Shown: positions 12,713-23,659, counted from the stretch's first letter. The stretch is 64,000 nt of DNA from Antitrichia curtipendula (GCA_951230915.1 OX579640.1:19116981-19180980), one strand, 5' to 3'. The notes: generated from the sequence alone by a model not told the origin. Made by a program: numbers and translations.

Positions 12713-13052
12713 CGGGCGACTTCGGGTACACAGCGACCGCGGGTAGGGGCTACTTTGTGTTAGGGCGACCTCAGGTAGGACGACCTCAAGTAGGGCGACT
12801 TCGTGTAAGGGTGACCGCGGGTAGGAGAATGCAGGTGTAGGCGACCTCGGGTAGGAGAACACAAGTATGGGAGAATGCGGGTAAGGGAGACCGCGGCTGA
12901 GGCGAACACTCGGACCCGTGGTCGCCTCCTCTTGGACCCGAAGTCGCCCTATTTGACCTGAAGTCGCCCCTCCTGGACCCGCGGTCGCCCATATTGGACC
13001 CGAAGTCGCCCCCTCCTGGACCCGCGGTCTCCCAAGCTGGACCCGAAGTCGC
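12713..13052. promoter_or_regulatory. Left-end and RING-gene motif cluster (ACCCGMRGTCGCC)
   Basis: About 16 copies of the motif occur. Those at 12713-12900 lie in minus orientation (GGGCGACTTCGGGT and variants) and point to the left end of the hAT element. Those at 12905-13052 lie in plus orientation (ACCCGAAGTCGCCC, ACCCGCGGTCGCCC) and point to the RING gene. The flip near 12900 makes the cluster serve both as subterminal repeat and as gene-proximal repeat. Confidence 0.8.
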
Positions 13053-13090
13053 CCAGAACACATGCTCAAAGAAGCGTACCCGTGCTCGCC

Positions 13091-13103
13091 CACCTATATA
13101 TCC
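13091..13103 (+). promoter_or_regulatory. Putative TATA box of RING gene
   Basis: CACCTATATATCC lies directly after the motif cluster and 160-170 bp before the chosen ATG. The following leader contains CATTCTCCACTT, also found after the TATA boxes of two other cargo genes. Confidence 0.6.
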
Positions 13104-13262
13104 ATGCGCCCGTACGGTCTTCTTCACCTTCATTCTCCACTTTGGCTCTCTGTCTTGTATCCTTTATTGGCTGCATGCGTGATCCCTGTGTTGAATGTTT
13201 ACTTCTTACTTTTCATTCATCCCAGCTTGTGTTATCGCAAGTTCTCGACGTACAGAGATTCC

Positions 13263-15494
13263 ATGGCTACCGGAGGCAACAGTGAGGGGTCACTTCCTCT
13301 TCCTCAGACAACGCGCACTCCTGGTTGCCTGAGCAAGGCTGCCAAAGACAGGACTCGGAAGCGCAAGGGCACCATTCATAAGAAGCGGTTACATGTATTG
13401 AATAGTGAAAATCACATTGCTTTTAAAGGGTGGAACGAGGAGCCACAGCCATGGACAATGCAGACCTGCGAAGACTACATCGAATGGTGTCACATCAGCA
13501 AGATGTTTCCGGCGTGGCGCCATTATCACAACCGTCACACTAACAAGGCAAATCTGAAGCATTGTGAAAATGCAGAATTCACTCAAAGGTGTATAGAATT
13601 GTGGCAAGCTATTTATAAAACTCCCAACGTAGACAGGAATGAAGTACCTCTCTTCATCGCTAGAGGAGCATATGCTGAGGTGGCCCTACAAAAGGAGGTC
13701 AATTGGAGCACAGTTAAGGAAACTACATACGTGGCACGTCCAACAAGCGGATCAATACCAAGAGGTGTTATGGCTTTTCCAGATGGGGGACTTGAGCCTA
13801 CTCGAAGTGCTCTTAGAAATAGAATAGCTACTGAAGTTCACAGTGATGATTCCAACGAAGATCCTGATTCTGACGGTACGCGGAAGCCAAAGATAGGACA
13901 AGACAAAGAAGACACTGTGGGCCCCGCCGAAGTTCAGATTGAAAATGATAAGGATCGTTCAGCGTCACAAGGTCAAAGAGTGAAAAACCTCCCGAAGGTG
14001 CGACGTTCAACCACGCGAATTGGGCCAGGATCAACTTCAGCAGCAGGTCCGCATCCACCGTTGCCAGCACAAGATGCCAACAACGTCTTCGAATTTGGTC
14101 CAAGCGATGACATGCCCATGGGAGCAGTTGTTCGTGCTTCCATCCCTCAATCTAGAGTGACTCGAACTGACAACGCTATGACTCTAGCTAAGGCTCTCGA
14201 CCTCCTAAAGACCAAGGACATTAACATTGCTTTGCTGCAAAGCAATGTCAGGAAGTTGCAATCTCAGTGTGCACACAAAAATCGTCTCCTCTCTCAACAA
14301 TCTATAGAACTGCAACGCCTCAGAGACAAAGTACAAGACACTTTTACTTTGTCAGACATGGATGACGCCTTTCTTGAGCCGGATTCACATCATTTGGACA
14401 AGGTTGTAGGCGACCTCACCGATGATTTGCTTCACCATTCTCCTGTTGCCAAGCGTGCCAAGCATTCTTCAATGACTCCAAATGCGCTTCTTACGGCAAT
14501 TCTGGAAGATACTACCACAAATGATCTCCAGGAGACCCAAGATTCACTCTCGTTTCCTGTGATTCCTCATTCCGTACAGTCGCAGTCGAGATTGGACCTC
14601 GAAAAAGAAAATAGAATGCTTCGAGATTGGTTGTCACAGTTGGGGGCCACATACTATCATTGGAAGGTCGCGTGTATCCTCTCAGTGGACAGAGCACAAC
14701 AAGTTGCAAAGGAATTGGAGAAAATTTCAAGAAACTTCGTTGCACAAGAGTCTAAACGAGAGTGCGGTCTCACGTCATGGGCATTGATGGAGGACATGTT
14801 CCCCACTAACATGGACTTGGCGGAAAAGACCGACACTGATTGGACAGAAAATGGTTGGGACCACAAAAAACAAATGTCCAGCCATATCGAAGTGGAGGAA
14901 AAAAAGCTACTGTGGCCACATCCTGCACCCTTTGTTTTGGACCACACCAAATGTCCCATATGTCTAGAGCAATTTGGTCCCAAAGGTGGCTGGGCACTTG
15001 GATCATGTACACATGTGTACCATCCTCAATGTCTCATCACGCACTGTTTGATTAAACGTCGTTGCGTTTTGTGTTCAGCACCATTCCATGATCGTTTGTA
15101 CACCATGCTCAACTTGATGACTTACATGCCTCCTTCTTGGGAACACAGTAGTGATACCACAGAAGACACCAGAATGTGGGGACGAGACTTGCTCTGGAGC
15201 TGGAGACAAGGAAACCATGATTTGGAAAAGGGAGTTGCTAGTTCCCAATTGAATTGGGAAACAGATCCGGAAGAAATTGCCAGAGTTGGAGTCAAGTTGA
15301 TGGGAAAAGGGCCACAAGGCGAAGGGAGGAGGGCATTCTTCTACCAGTGCCTTGGTGGATATTTCAATAAGACCTCCGGAACCTTCAATTGGGGTCCTCA
15401 TCCACAACAACACCGTTGGAATTTTCAAGGACTGAGGGTGGCCAATCAAGATGCAACGGCCTCCATAGATGAATTGGCAGCATGTCTTACTTAG
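13263..15494 (+). CDS. hAT cargo protein: shared Cys/His N-terminal domain, coiled coil and RING-H2 finger
   Basis: The ATG at 13263 is chosen because it follows a TATA-bearing leader and starts just before the conserved domain; the frame is open another 67 codons upstream, but that part lies in the promoter. The product is 743 residues. Residues 35-150 form a domain shared with the cargo proteins at 19057-20502 and 28654-30177 (KGW, WCHI, FP, RH, C, RC). A Ser/Asp-rich region, two coiled-coil stretches and a possible nuclear signal (KRAKH) follow. Residues 564-612 form a RING-H2 finger, CPIC, then CTHVYHPQC, then CVLC, suggesting E3 ubiquitin ligase activity. Substrate is unknown. No intron is needed. 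A second frame at 15482-15736 overlaps its end and may be its true C-terminus after a frameshift. Confidence 0.75.
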   Translation: MATGGNSEGSLPLPQTTRTPGCLSKAAKDRTRKRKGTIHKKRLHVLNSENHIAFKGWNEEPQPWTMQTCEDYIEWCHISKMFPAWRHYHNRHTNKANLKHCENAEFTQRCIELWQAIYKTPNVDRNEVPLFIARGAYAEVALQKEVNWSTVKETTYVARPTSGSIPRGVMAFPDGGLEPTRSALRNRIATEVHSDDSNEDPDSDGTRKPKIGQDKEDTVGPAEVQIENDKDRSASQGQRVKNLPKVRRSTTRIGPGSTSAAGPHPPLPAQDANNVFEFGPSDDMPMGAVVRASIPQSRVTRTDNAMTLAKALDLLKTKDINIALLQSNVRKLQSQCAHKNRLLSQQSIELQRLRDKVQDTFTLSDMDDAFLEPDSHHLDKVVGDLTDDLLHHSPVAKRAKHSSMTPNALLTAILEDTTTNDLQETQDSLSFPVIPHSVQSQSRLDLEKENRMLRDWLSQLGATYYHWKVACILSVDRAQQVAKELEKISRNFVAQESKRECGLTSWALMEDMFPTNMDLAEKTDTDWTENGWDHKKQMSSHIEVEEKKLLWPHPAPFVLDHTKCPICLEQFGPKGGWALGSCTHVYHPQCLITHCLIKRRCVLCSAPFHDRLYTMLNLMTYMPPSWEHSSDTTEDTRMWGRDLLWSWRQGNHDLEKGVASSQLNWETDPEEIARVGVKLMGKGPQGEGRRAFFYQCLGGYFNKTSGTFNWGPHPQQHRWNFQGLRVANQDATASIDELAACLT

Positions 15495-15736
15495 ACTCTG
15501 TATACGGGCCTTATTATCAAACTCAAGCCCTCGACTATTTGTTGGAAGAACACTCTCCAAAGACCACAAAGACCCTCGAAGCTCTAAAGAATTCCAAAGT
15601 CCTGGATTCCATTTTGAAGGCGGACGTACCAGCTTCACGAACTCGTGCCAAGCGTAAGCTTGATGTTGGGGAGTCATCCACCTACGAACGTGGCGAAGGA
15701 AGTGGTTCTCAAAACGACACAGATGTTATCATCTAA
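15482..15736 (+). CDS. Overlapping 84-aa frame, possible frameshifted C-terminus of the RING protein
   Basis: The frame overlaps the last codons of the RING gene and is shifted by one base. It starts MSYLDSVYGPYYQTQALDYL, has a helical charged middle, a basic TRAKRKLDV stretch and an acidic tail. Its composition is protein-like. It may be the original C-terminus joined by a lost base near 15480, or a small separate frame. No homologue is recognised. Confidence 0.45.
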   Translation: MSYLDSVYGPYYQTQALDYLLEEHSPKTTKTLEALKNSKVLDSILKADVPASRTRAKRKLDVGESSTYERGEGSGSQNDTDVII

Positions 15737-16506
15737 ACATTTTTGTTCTTTATTTACGTGAACATCTTTTTGCATAATAGTATACGTGTTGTAAGGCCCC
15801 TAGCATATGGTCATACTATATCTACACTAGCAATGGCGAGCAGTGTTTAGTAGTTTTGTTTTTCTTCTTCGATTCCACTTCTGTGGCTTCGTTTTATAAT
15901 TTATACTTATGTACTGCAATTTTATATTGCTTTGGTTTTCAATATATACTACCTTGCCTTTCTTGTTTAAAAATGAGGCCATCTATACAAAATTTGGAAA
16001 TCATCATCAATATTTAATTCTAAACCGATGCAAACCAAACTATTTTCTGCTTCACTTATTCAAGTACATTGTTCAAAAATTTGTGATTCATCATTCTAGC
16101 CAATTGCCAGTTCAATGTGCCTAAAATTGAAATTGTACACTTCTCTACCTTGTATTGATGGTGAAGTAATGTCGTCCAACATTTATAGAAAAAAAAACGT
16201 ACGTCTTGTAACTTCTGCAATTCAATGAATAAGTAGGAAAACGGGTTCACAATACATATAAAAAAATTGAACCACAGATCTCTTGCTAGAACAATCTCAC
16301 CAATGAAATTATTATATTTCAATTCCATCTTAGAGCTTTTAACACATTAGTTCTCCCTTCAATCTTGAACTTACTTCTTCTTAACAGCTTCTTAACAAGT
16401 GAAAATGAAGTCTGTTTTGTTTTTTAATTTACTAAACTCTGAATTCAATTCTTCAACATAAAAAAATAGTAGATTCAAAATCAGTATTGCCCAAATTCTA
16501 AGTTAC
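15737..16506. other. 3' flank of RING gene, AT-rich
   Basis: No gene is seen. The block at about 16270-16400 (CTTGCTAGAACAATCTCACC and following) recurs in diverged form near 16950 and 23810 and inverted near 31480, so it belongs to a dispersed non-coding repeat family. Confidence 0.5.
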
Positions 16507-17426
16507 TCCCTAAAGTCCCATTGTCCCCTTGGGGGACAAATGGGATTTCGGGCAGGAACGTACAGGCTGAATTTTTGTTCTGATTTTTTTAAACTTTTTT
16601 TGAAGAAAGAAAAATTGATTATCTTCGTGGGAATATAATTTTTATTTCAATTGGTGCCCGGGAGCAAAAATTATACCACAAAAAGCCCCAAACCAAACTC
16701 GTTGGGCAGCACCAAAAAAATCACAGGAAGTCAAAAAAAAATTTAATTTTTTTTTTCCTAAAATATTAAATTTCTATATACGTGTGAAGCTTTGATTCAT
16801 TCTATTTGGACAAGTATTGAATTAGTTATGGACAATCCTGTTTTTTGGGCAATCTAAGCATTTTCTTGGAAAAATAACTTTTAGGATTCATTTTTGAATG
16901 CAATTTTTAGAATTTTGAAAAAAAAAACATTAGATAAGGTTGTTCTTTCTTGCTAGAACAATCTCACCGTTGGAATTATTGTGTTTCAATACAACCTTGG
17001 AGCTATTAATGATTTAGTTTTTTATTCAATCTTGGACCTACATCTACTTAACAATTTTTTAAAGAATGAAAATCGAGTGTTTATTTTTTGAAATTTTTTT
17101 CATAAGTTCTCAACACAATTCTTCAATACAAAAATTTTAAACTTGGAGTCCATAGAGTAAATTTTTGTTCCAAATGGCGACCAAAGTCAGCTGAAATTGG
17201 AAAAAAAGCATTCAAAAACACGACTTTCCAACTACAAAATGCTGATGTCTTCCAATCCGTGCGGTCAACTTTGGTGAAATTTTTATCACATGATCTTAGA
17301 CAAATGAAGTACAAGATCCTACGGTTTAATTTTTTTTTAATTTTTTTTTGGTTTCTTGGATGAACGCAGCAGAAATGACAGTTTTCAGTGGTTTAGGGCC
17401 AGAAAATAGCTTTGGGACTTTAGGGG
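16507..17426. mobile_element. Non-autonomous piggyBac-like element, older copy
   Basis: The left end CTCCCTAAAGTCCC and right end (reverse complement CCCCTAAAGTCCC) form inverted termini of the piggyBac type. TTAA follows on the right (17427-17430) and a mutated TTAC precedes on the left (16503-16506). Length is about 920 bp with no coding capacity. Confidence 0.6.
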
Positions 17427-17430
17427 TTAA

Positions 17431-19056
17431 GATGATTCAAAGCCAAAAAATATATTCAAGCAAGGTATAAAAAAAATCGCTTACTTCACTTTAAATATAA
17501 ATATCTTACAATGAACATGGTAAAATATTTTTCAATTTCTTCTACACATTTATATACTAGTCTAGTAAAAGATCCTACGGTATGATTACTTAGATATGCC
17601 AGAACAAAAAATTAAAGTTGTCAACACCTTCGCCACCTTGCAATAGAAGTGATACTTTTGAGTGGTCTTTTTGAAAATAAGGCCTTCGGACTTCAGCGGT
17701 TAACTTAAGTTTTCTAGCAATACTAAGTTATAAGGTTTGAATCCAAATAATAAAGAACTGAACTTAGAGCAACGTGTAGGAAAATGAAATTAATTTGTGC
17801 AATTTCTTTTTAATGCTCAAAATTATTTTTAAGTTGAAGTCCATACGAGCTTGAAATTTTTTTTAATACTTATATTAGCAAGATAGAATTAAAACTCACT
17901 AATTCCTAAGGTAGCAAGCCAAAAAATGATTGTCCAAAAACCAAGATCCTCCATATCTTTCACATCATTTAATATCAAAATAGAATTAATCAAAACTTTT
18001 CATGTAGCAAAGAATATAATGTATGAGAAAATCTATTTGAAACAAGAAAGAAAATTTAGGTCAATTATATCTATTACTCTATTAGTGTCTAGTCTCATTG
18101 GTTTTTAAACTCTTTGGCATAAGTCTTACTTCTTTAGGACTTATTCAAATTAAAAATATATATTCCTAAGAAGATGATATGTTCAGATATTCTTCAAAAA
18201 AGTTCCAAGATATATTTACAAAATTAAAGGCACATGTATTTGGAGTTTTGCACAGAATCCTTTTTATCCATCAAGAGACTAAACGTTCTTTTATGGGTTA
18301 TCATTCTTTATTTTTTAATTTGAAAATTTTCAAATAAAAGAGCAAAAGACAAGTTAGACCAATTCATAAGCTTTTCCTTCCTTCAAGGTCCGCAAAATAA
18401 AACTCCTTATTTTAACTTTCATCGGTGTCATTTGGAATTCCGCAGTTCAAGTTTTCGGTAATCCGTACCAACTACCAAGCCATGAATGTAAACAATCTAA
18501 AAAAAATAATTAATTTTTTTTGGTAATTTTTTTATTCGCTCTCCAATTTCACACCAAATCTTTGAAAATCTGCTCTAACGTCTACAATATTTTTGGAGAC
18601 ATGAAACAAGCTTTCACAACTACATTATGGGGGGTGCGGTGCCATCATTCCTATAATATTCATGCCAAAATTTCAAATTATTGTATCAATAGAGCATGAA
18701 AGAATTATCAGAAATACCAAACTAAACTCCATAGTCCTTCAAGGATTACAATTCATATCTATAAAAGTTATCTTCATTTTGTTATCAAAATTCTTTTTTA
18801 ACACAAATATTACAACTCAAGTTTCATAGATCCTTTGAAATTTAGAGCTCTACACTTCTCATAAAATGTCTTCACCCCCATATGGGGCAACATGCCAATT
18901 AAGAAGTTTTCATACACACGCCATAAAAAAGAAATATAAACACTTTTGAATGAGAAAATATTATATTTATTTATTTACTCAAGGTAACTGATAGTCTAAC
19001 ATCCCAAACAAGGGTGGGCAAAATGTAAAATTCCCACTCTGCTCCTATATGTACCA
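17431..19056. other. AT-rich gap inside the hAT element
   Basis: No gene is seen. A decayed end of another piggyBac-like short element (CTTCAGCGGTTAA) lies near 17690. The rest is low-complexity AT-rich DNA. Confidence 0.45.
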
Positions 19057-20502
19057 CTAAGTGCTAAAAACAAAGTCGCTTTCAATGGGACCCGGCCCCA
19101 TTGCGTCCACCTCTGCCTCTGTTTTTCCTATGGTACTCATCTGAAACTTCCGCCATTCTTTGTGAAAACGAAATTCAGATTCCAAATGGCATAGCGATTC
19201 TTGTACCGCCATTGCATTCATGGAGTGTAGCTTCACCAATGAACGAAGCCTTGCCACTTCTTCAGCACTGGTACTTGGCTCATGTTCAACAGCGGTGATG
19301 CAATATTCTTTTTCTTTTTTCTTTATTGCTACATCGAGGTCTCGCCTTTCATTCTCGTAAATCCAACGTTCACGTTCCAGGAGATCGCGCTTTGATTGCC
19401 ATACCACATACTCGTCCATGTAGTGCACCCTTCCACTTTCACGCTGCCTGAAATAAAAATCGCGATTTTTTTTCAAATCCTTCAAGTACTTGTCGTTTTC
19501 TTGGATGCTTTTCGTTACTCCCTCCAACTGCTTCTTCAAATCATCTACGACAACGGGACCCACTTGTACTGAGAGTTCATTCTCATTTAATTGACGGAGT
19601 TCGTTCATCTTCTCACGCAAAGCAGATCTTACACTTGCCGCCTTGACACTCAACAACTCTATGTCGTCTTCCGAATCGCTTCCATCAACGATGCGGTTCC
19701 GCTCTAGAACAACATGTTCCACTTCCATAGGCCCTGCATCTTCCATGCCTTGCACATCAACGTGGGATTCTGTGATGGGCTCGTCAACCTTCATTTTTTC
19801 CTTCCTATCCATTTCCAAACCCAAAGCCTTGTTCATGGCTTCCATGAGAAGGTCGTCATCGTCACAGTGGAAAGAATATCCATCGTATTCATGGGTGTGT
19901 TCATCTTCGCTAGAAGTCGCCGACCACACTACATTTTCATCAGAAATGAAAAACTTCCTAGGCTTTGCCGATGTCACCGATTCCTTCACATCCGGCGCTA
20001 CATCTGCCCAAGGAATACTTGATTCTCCTAGATGGGTCCCGATCGGAAGGTCCTTAATGCTTGACCAATCCACCTCTTTCTTCAATACAACTTCAACATA
20101 CACCATTCCTGCAAGAAAGAAAGAAAAATTGTTGTTTCAATACGTTTGTAGGCCTTTATAGAGTTCCTTCCACACCTCGCAACATCTTTCTTGGAAGGCT
20201 CTGTTCTTGCAATATGCAAGATTTACCTTGTTCGACTTCAAGTGGAACTTGTGACGATACAACGGAAATAACTTGTTGATGTGGCACCAATCCACATATT
20301 TCTAAACCGTCTTATAAGTCCAAGGCGTGGGTTCATCTCTCCAACCCTTGAAAGCCTTAATCTTCGGATGGATCAAGATGGCCTTGCGCTTCTTGTGGAT
20401 TTTTCCTTTCTTTTTTCGATCCTTGCCTCGAAGCGCCTTGGATTCTTTCCCAGCTTCTGATCTCGGTACAGCAGGTGGCGAAGGTTGGGCCTCCTCTTCC
20501 AT
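19057..20502 (-). pseudogene. hAT cargo: decayed coiled-coil protein with shared N-terminal domain
   Basis: The ATG at 20502 opens a frame with a Lys-rich start and the shared domain (AFKGWRDEPTPWTY). An in-frame TAG at 20304-20302 replaces a Lys codon found in the paralogue. The domain then continues in the same frame (YVDWCHINKLFPLYRHKFHL, C, ERCCEVW) until another stop at about 20125, where the EVPLFI block of the paralogues is scrambled, probably by small indels. The rest (20106-19057, 349 residues) stays open: VYVEVVLKKEVDW matches the paralogues, followed by an acidic region and long coiled coils (about residues 170-330). The upstream region carries the motif cluster and TATA box common to the cargo genes. 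The C-terminal part has no recognised family. An intron could hide the second lesion, but not the first. Confidence 0.65.
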
Positions 20503-20660
20503 CGCAATACACAGGAATATTCCTTCCCCTGATGCCAAAATGATCAAAATACGCCCTCCAAAACTCTGAACCCTAGCTCATGAGCAAGCACTCAGCCACT
20601 TCAAGGCGGATGAGAGACAATGCGCAAAGCCAGGAGTGGAGAACGCGGGTGATGGGCGAC

Positions 20661-20670
20661 CTCTTATATA
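20661..20670 (-). promoter_or_regulatory. TATA box of the decayed coiled-coil gene
   Basis: Minus strand TATATAAGAG, preceded by GGG and followed by GTCGCCC. The following leader (20601-20627) contains GCGCATTGTCTCTCATCCGC, almost the same as in the kinase gene and the gene at 28654. Confidence 0.65.
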
Positions 20671-20790
20671 CCCAATTTCGCCTAGGGCGCGTACGGAGGG
20701 CGACTGCGGGTCCGAAGGCAGGTGAGGGCGACTGCAGGTACCAGGCGACCGCGTGTCCAGACGACCTCGTGTCCAGGGCGACCGCAGTGG
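20671..20790 (-). promoter_or_regulatory. Motif cluster upstream of the decayed coiled-coil gene
   Basis: About six copies of the ACCCGMRGTCGCC motif lie on the minus strand, in the sense direction of the gene (seen on the plus strand as GGGCGACTGCGGGT, GGCGACCGCGTGT and variants). Confidence 0.75.
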
Positions 20791-20802
20791 CCCCTTGTTT
20801 AA

Positions 20803-21384
20803 CTTAAAGTCTCAACAACTTTTTTCCATCAAAATTTGCTCGAAACTGCCATTTCTATTGCATTCACTTAAGGAAGTAGGAAAAATATATCTTTTTAGAA
20901 TCCAAACGTAGGATCTTCTACTACACTTATTTCACATCATGTGGTAAAATTTTTGTGATTTTTGACCTTACGGATCGAAGATTTGAAGGTTATTAGCATT
21001 CAAGGTCAAAGAAATTTTTTTTTTCAAGAAAATGCTTTCATTGTCTGGAAAGAAAAAGAATCTCCAGAACTTTCACATCAATAATCTAAATGGAATGAAT
21101 CAAAGATTCCCATTTAGACAAATATATAATGCATAAGAAAAAAAAAAAAATGATTTCAACTTTTTGTAGATTTTTGTGGGCTACTCGGTCTTGCCCGATT
21201 TAAGGTTATTATAGCATAACTTTTGCTCCCGGGCACCGATTGAAGTAAAAATTATATTTCCATAGAGATAATAAGTTGCTCTATCTTATGAGACAATTTC
21301 AAAAAGTTTCACCAAAAAATGAGCTCATAGAAGCTTGCCCAAACTTTCAAGAGTCCCCCAAGGGGACTTCCGAAACTTTAGGGG
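20803..21384. mobile_element. Short piggyBac-like element, degenerate
   Basis: It starts after TTAA (20799-20802) with CTTAAAGTCTC and ends with GAAACTTTAGGGG at 21384, where the flanking TTAA has mutated to TCAT. Internal sequence (CTCCCGGGCACC, conserved poly-A and poly-T blocks) matches the copies at 16507 and 31023. It lies just upstream of the motif cluster of the neighbouring cargo gene. Confidence 0.5.
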
Positions 21385-21753
21385 TCATAGGATAAAGTCC
21401 GATTATTTATAAAAGACATTACGAGAAGGCATCTTTTGGATGAAAATCTTTTGAGCCTCAAACTTAGTTTCTGTTTCCTAAACTCTATGGCACAATAGTT
21501 TGGAAGCAAACGTGGCCAAGTACATCTGAACCAACAATTCTATGAAGTTTGAACACCAAAATCCAAATTCAGCATTCAATATATGGAAGTAACAGAACGG
21601 GGTGGTCTGCATTCAACATACTTGTTTTTTTGGAAGACATTACGCATGGTATAAAAACTTTTTGTATATTGACATTGCTATTACAAAATGAAAGGCGCAC
21701 AATGTGGCCAACAATTTGAAGCCGACTTGATAACATCAGTTCCTATAGTCCTA
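21385..21753. other. 3' flank of the kinase gene
   Basis: AT-rich DNA without a gene; it presumably holds the polyadenylation region of the kinase gene on the minus strand. Confidence 0.4.
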
Positions 21754-23337
21754 CTACAAAATTGAGTCACGGAAAACTACTTCCGGGGGCTTCATGTACC
21801 ACGGTTTATCCATGAGCAATTTTGTAACCTCAGTACATGTCGATCTCTTCTTTGGATCAGGGTTAGTGAGTTCACCCAACTTGATGGCAAAGTACATGGA
21901 TCCCTCGCGCCTCTTGAATAAGTCCGTATCGTATTCGACCATATTAAGAAGATTCATCCATTCGGTCAACTTTCCAATAGAATACGAGTCTGATTGCACT
22001 GTATATTTATATTGTGATTGCATAATCTCTAGACTCGTACTGGAATTTCGTGAACCAAACGTATAAAACAACTCCGGAGCCACCCACCAACGGCTTCGTA
22101 AGGATTGCTGCTTCTTCTCCTCAGAATCATATCCATAATGTGAAGGAGCTCCTTCATCAAAACGACTTGAAATTCCGAAATCACAAATCCCGATGTTGAT
22201 TACTTCATCCGAATAATCGGGGAAATGCAGCAGTATGTTTTGAGGGTTTAGGTCATTGTGTAGCACCAAAGACTCGTGCATGAGATGTGTCACATACACT
22301 AAAGCCCACGCCAACTTCGCCTTGTGCCTTCGGAACAAGCTAAGATGTTTTTGATTGTCCTCTGTAAGTTTCCACACCCGCTTCATTTCATGCCAATCAA
22401 CGCTCTCTGACACCTTCTCATCCAATCTTCGCATTTCAAGCCATGTACCGCCATTCCACCACAGTGTGTACGCTTCCATAGTTTTGGCGTGAATACCAAA
22501 AAACTTAATAATGCCAGGATGGTTTACGAGGCATGCCAAGGCCTCTACGGATCGTTGCTCCCTCGCTTCACGCATGTTCTTTGACTTTGGCACTTTCCCA
22601 GCAAAAGCAACGTATGGCGGGATTGATTGCATCCCTTCAATGCGCACCTTGCGCACCATTTCATACCCACCTTGACGGTCAAATCCAGTGAGGGCAATTA
22701 CTTTTGCCTGAGGAGAGATCCATGTGACAGTGGAGCCAGCCTCTCGTGCAAAACCCGCCTTCAATGCGTCCGTTTTCCACTTCATACCCCTCACATGATT
22801 CTTCGAAAGTTTCTTCACAACTTCATGCCACCACGCCATCTTTTCACGGAATTCCTTGGCTTCATCATCTCCTGCAAATCCCGACACTTCCGGTCGCATC
22901 TGTAGCATTATTTCCTTGGTGTTGAATATGCATGTCTTTATAGTGTTCTCAATCCACAATTCGTATTGGGAAAAGTACGTCTCCTCCACATCTCCAAAAT
23001 CTTGCGATGCTCTGCACTTGCTTAAAATTCTTGCCTCCAAATCAGCAGTCAATTTCAAGATGTCATGGGATGGGTCCCTTAGGTAATTGGCCTCCAAGAA
23101 CTGTGTAGTTTTTCCCGCATACCAGGACAGGCAACCCTCAAATGCATAGTTTGCATAATTGGAAGGAGGATAGGTTGAATCCTTGTCATGTGCCGTTATG
23201 ATTTTCTTCTTCCTCTTCGTTTGCCCTTCACTCCCTGTTGCCTCACTAACAGGTATCTGCAGAGCAAACAATGCCGCATCATCTAAATCAAAAATGGATT
23301 TCCGTGTTGAGCTGCTGCCTTTCTGTGGATTAGCCAT
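21754..23337 (-). CDS. hAT cargo protein kinase
   Basis: A single open frame of 527 residues starts at ATG 23337, about 175 bp after its TATA-like box. The first 210 residues have no recognised domain, with a KRKKK basic stretch near residue 41 that could be a nuclear signal. From about residue 215 a protein kinase fold is visible: a glycine-loop-like TGFDRQGGYEMVRKVRI, the catalytic loop HNDLNPQNIL at 360-369 (HND in place of HRD, with catalytic Asp and Asn kept), CDFG at 385-388, and VAPE at 419-422 followed by the helix-F-like YSIGKLTEW. The key residues look intact, so it may be active. It resembles stand-alone plant or transposon-associated kinases, not a receptor kinase: there is no signal peptide or membrane segment. 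Its promoter is paralogous to those of two coiled-coil cargo genes. Confidence 0.75.
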   Translation of the reverse strand: MANPQKGSSSTRKSIFDLDDAALFALQIPVSEATGSEGQTKRKKKIITAHDKDSTYPPSNYANYAFEGCLSWYAGKTTQFLEANYLRDPSHDILKLTADLEARILSKCRASQDFGDVEETYFSQYELWIENTIKTCIFNTKEIMLQMRPEVSGFAGDDEAKEFREKMAWWHEVVKKLSKNHVRGMKWKTDALKAGFAREAGSTVTWISPQAKVIALTGFDRQGGYEMVRKVRIEGMQSIPPYVAFAGKVPKSKNMREAREQRSVEALACLVNHPGIIKFFGIHAKTMEAYTLWWNGGTWLEMRRLDEKVSESVDWHEMKRVWKLTEDNQKHLSLFRRHKAKLAWALVYVTHLMHESLVLHNDLNPQNILLHFPDYSDEVINIGICDFGISSRFDEGAPSHYGYDSEEKKQQSLRSRWWVAPELFYTFGSRNSSTSLEIMQSQYKYTVQSDSYSIGKLTEWMNLLNMVEYDTDLFKRREGSMYFAIKLGELTNPDPKKRSTCTEVTKLLMDKPWYMKPPEVVFRDSIL

Positions 23338-23510
23338 TGTGGTCGGAAAAAATACTCACGTTGCTTTCTTCAAGTTCGTAGTTGAGAGAAGCAAAAACTC
23401 CCCCCCCCGTACCAACTCACATCCCCTGGCCCACGAGCACGCATTCAGCCACTTCGAGGCGGATGAAAGGCAATGCGCAAGGCCGGAAGTGGAGAATGCA
23501 GGTTGGGGCG

Positions 23511-23527
23511 ACTTCTTAAGTACTCCC
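23511..23527 (-). promoter_or_regulatory. TATA-like box of kinase gene
   Basis: Minus strand GGGAGTACTTAAGAAGT followed by CGCCCC is the counterpart of GGGTATATAAGAGGTCGCC and GGGTACATAAGAGGTCGCC at the two coiled-coil genes. The leader at 23459-23480 repeats TTGCGCATTGCCTTTCATCC. Confidence 0.6.
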
Positions 23528-23650
23528 AGTCGCCCTGGGGCGACTGCGGGTTCCAGGAAAGGGCGACCGCGGAACTTGGGCGACCGTGGGTTCAGGCGAC
23601 CGCGGAACCTGGCCGATCGCGGGTCTTGGGCGACCGCGGATTTTCTCCCC
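23528..23650 (-). promoter_or_regulatory. Motif cluster upstream of kinase gene
   Basis: About six copies of the ACCCGMRGTCGCC motif occur in the sense direction of the kinase gene (plus strand GGGCGACCGCGGAA, GGGCGACTGCGGGT and variants). Confidence 0.75.
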
Positions 23651-23659
23651 GTCTCGTTG

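Noticed and set aside
12516..12840. C-terminal end of the MULE N-terminal open frame
   Set aside because: After GTCATGGA the frame reads hAT terminal sequence. The residues have no match to the MULE protein, whose real continuation is at 36557.
12644..13133. Arg/Gly/Pro-rich open frames on both strands
   Set aside because: They are readings of the motif cluster. Frames are open on both strands, as expected for GC-rich repeats.
13062..13262. N-terminal extension of the RING protein with a hydrophobic stretch, possible signal peptide
   Set aside because: This lies over the TATA region and leader shared with other cargo genes, so it is most likely untranslated.
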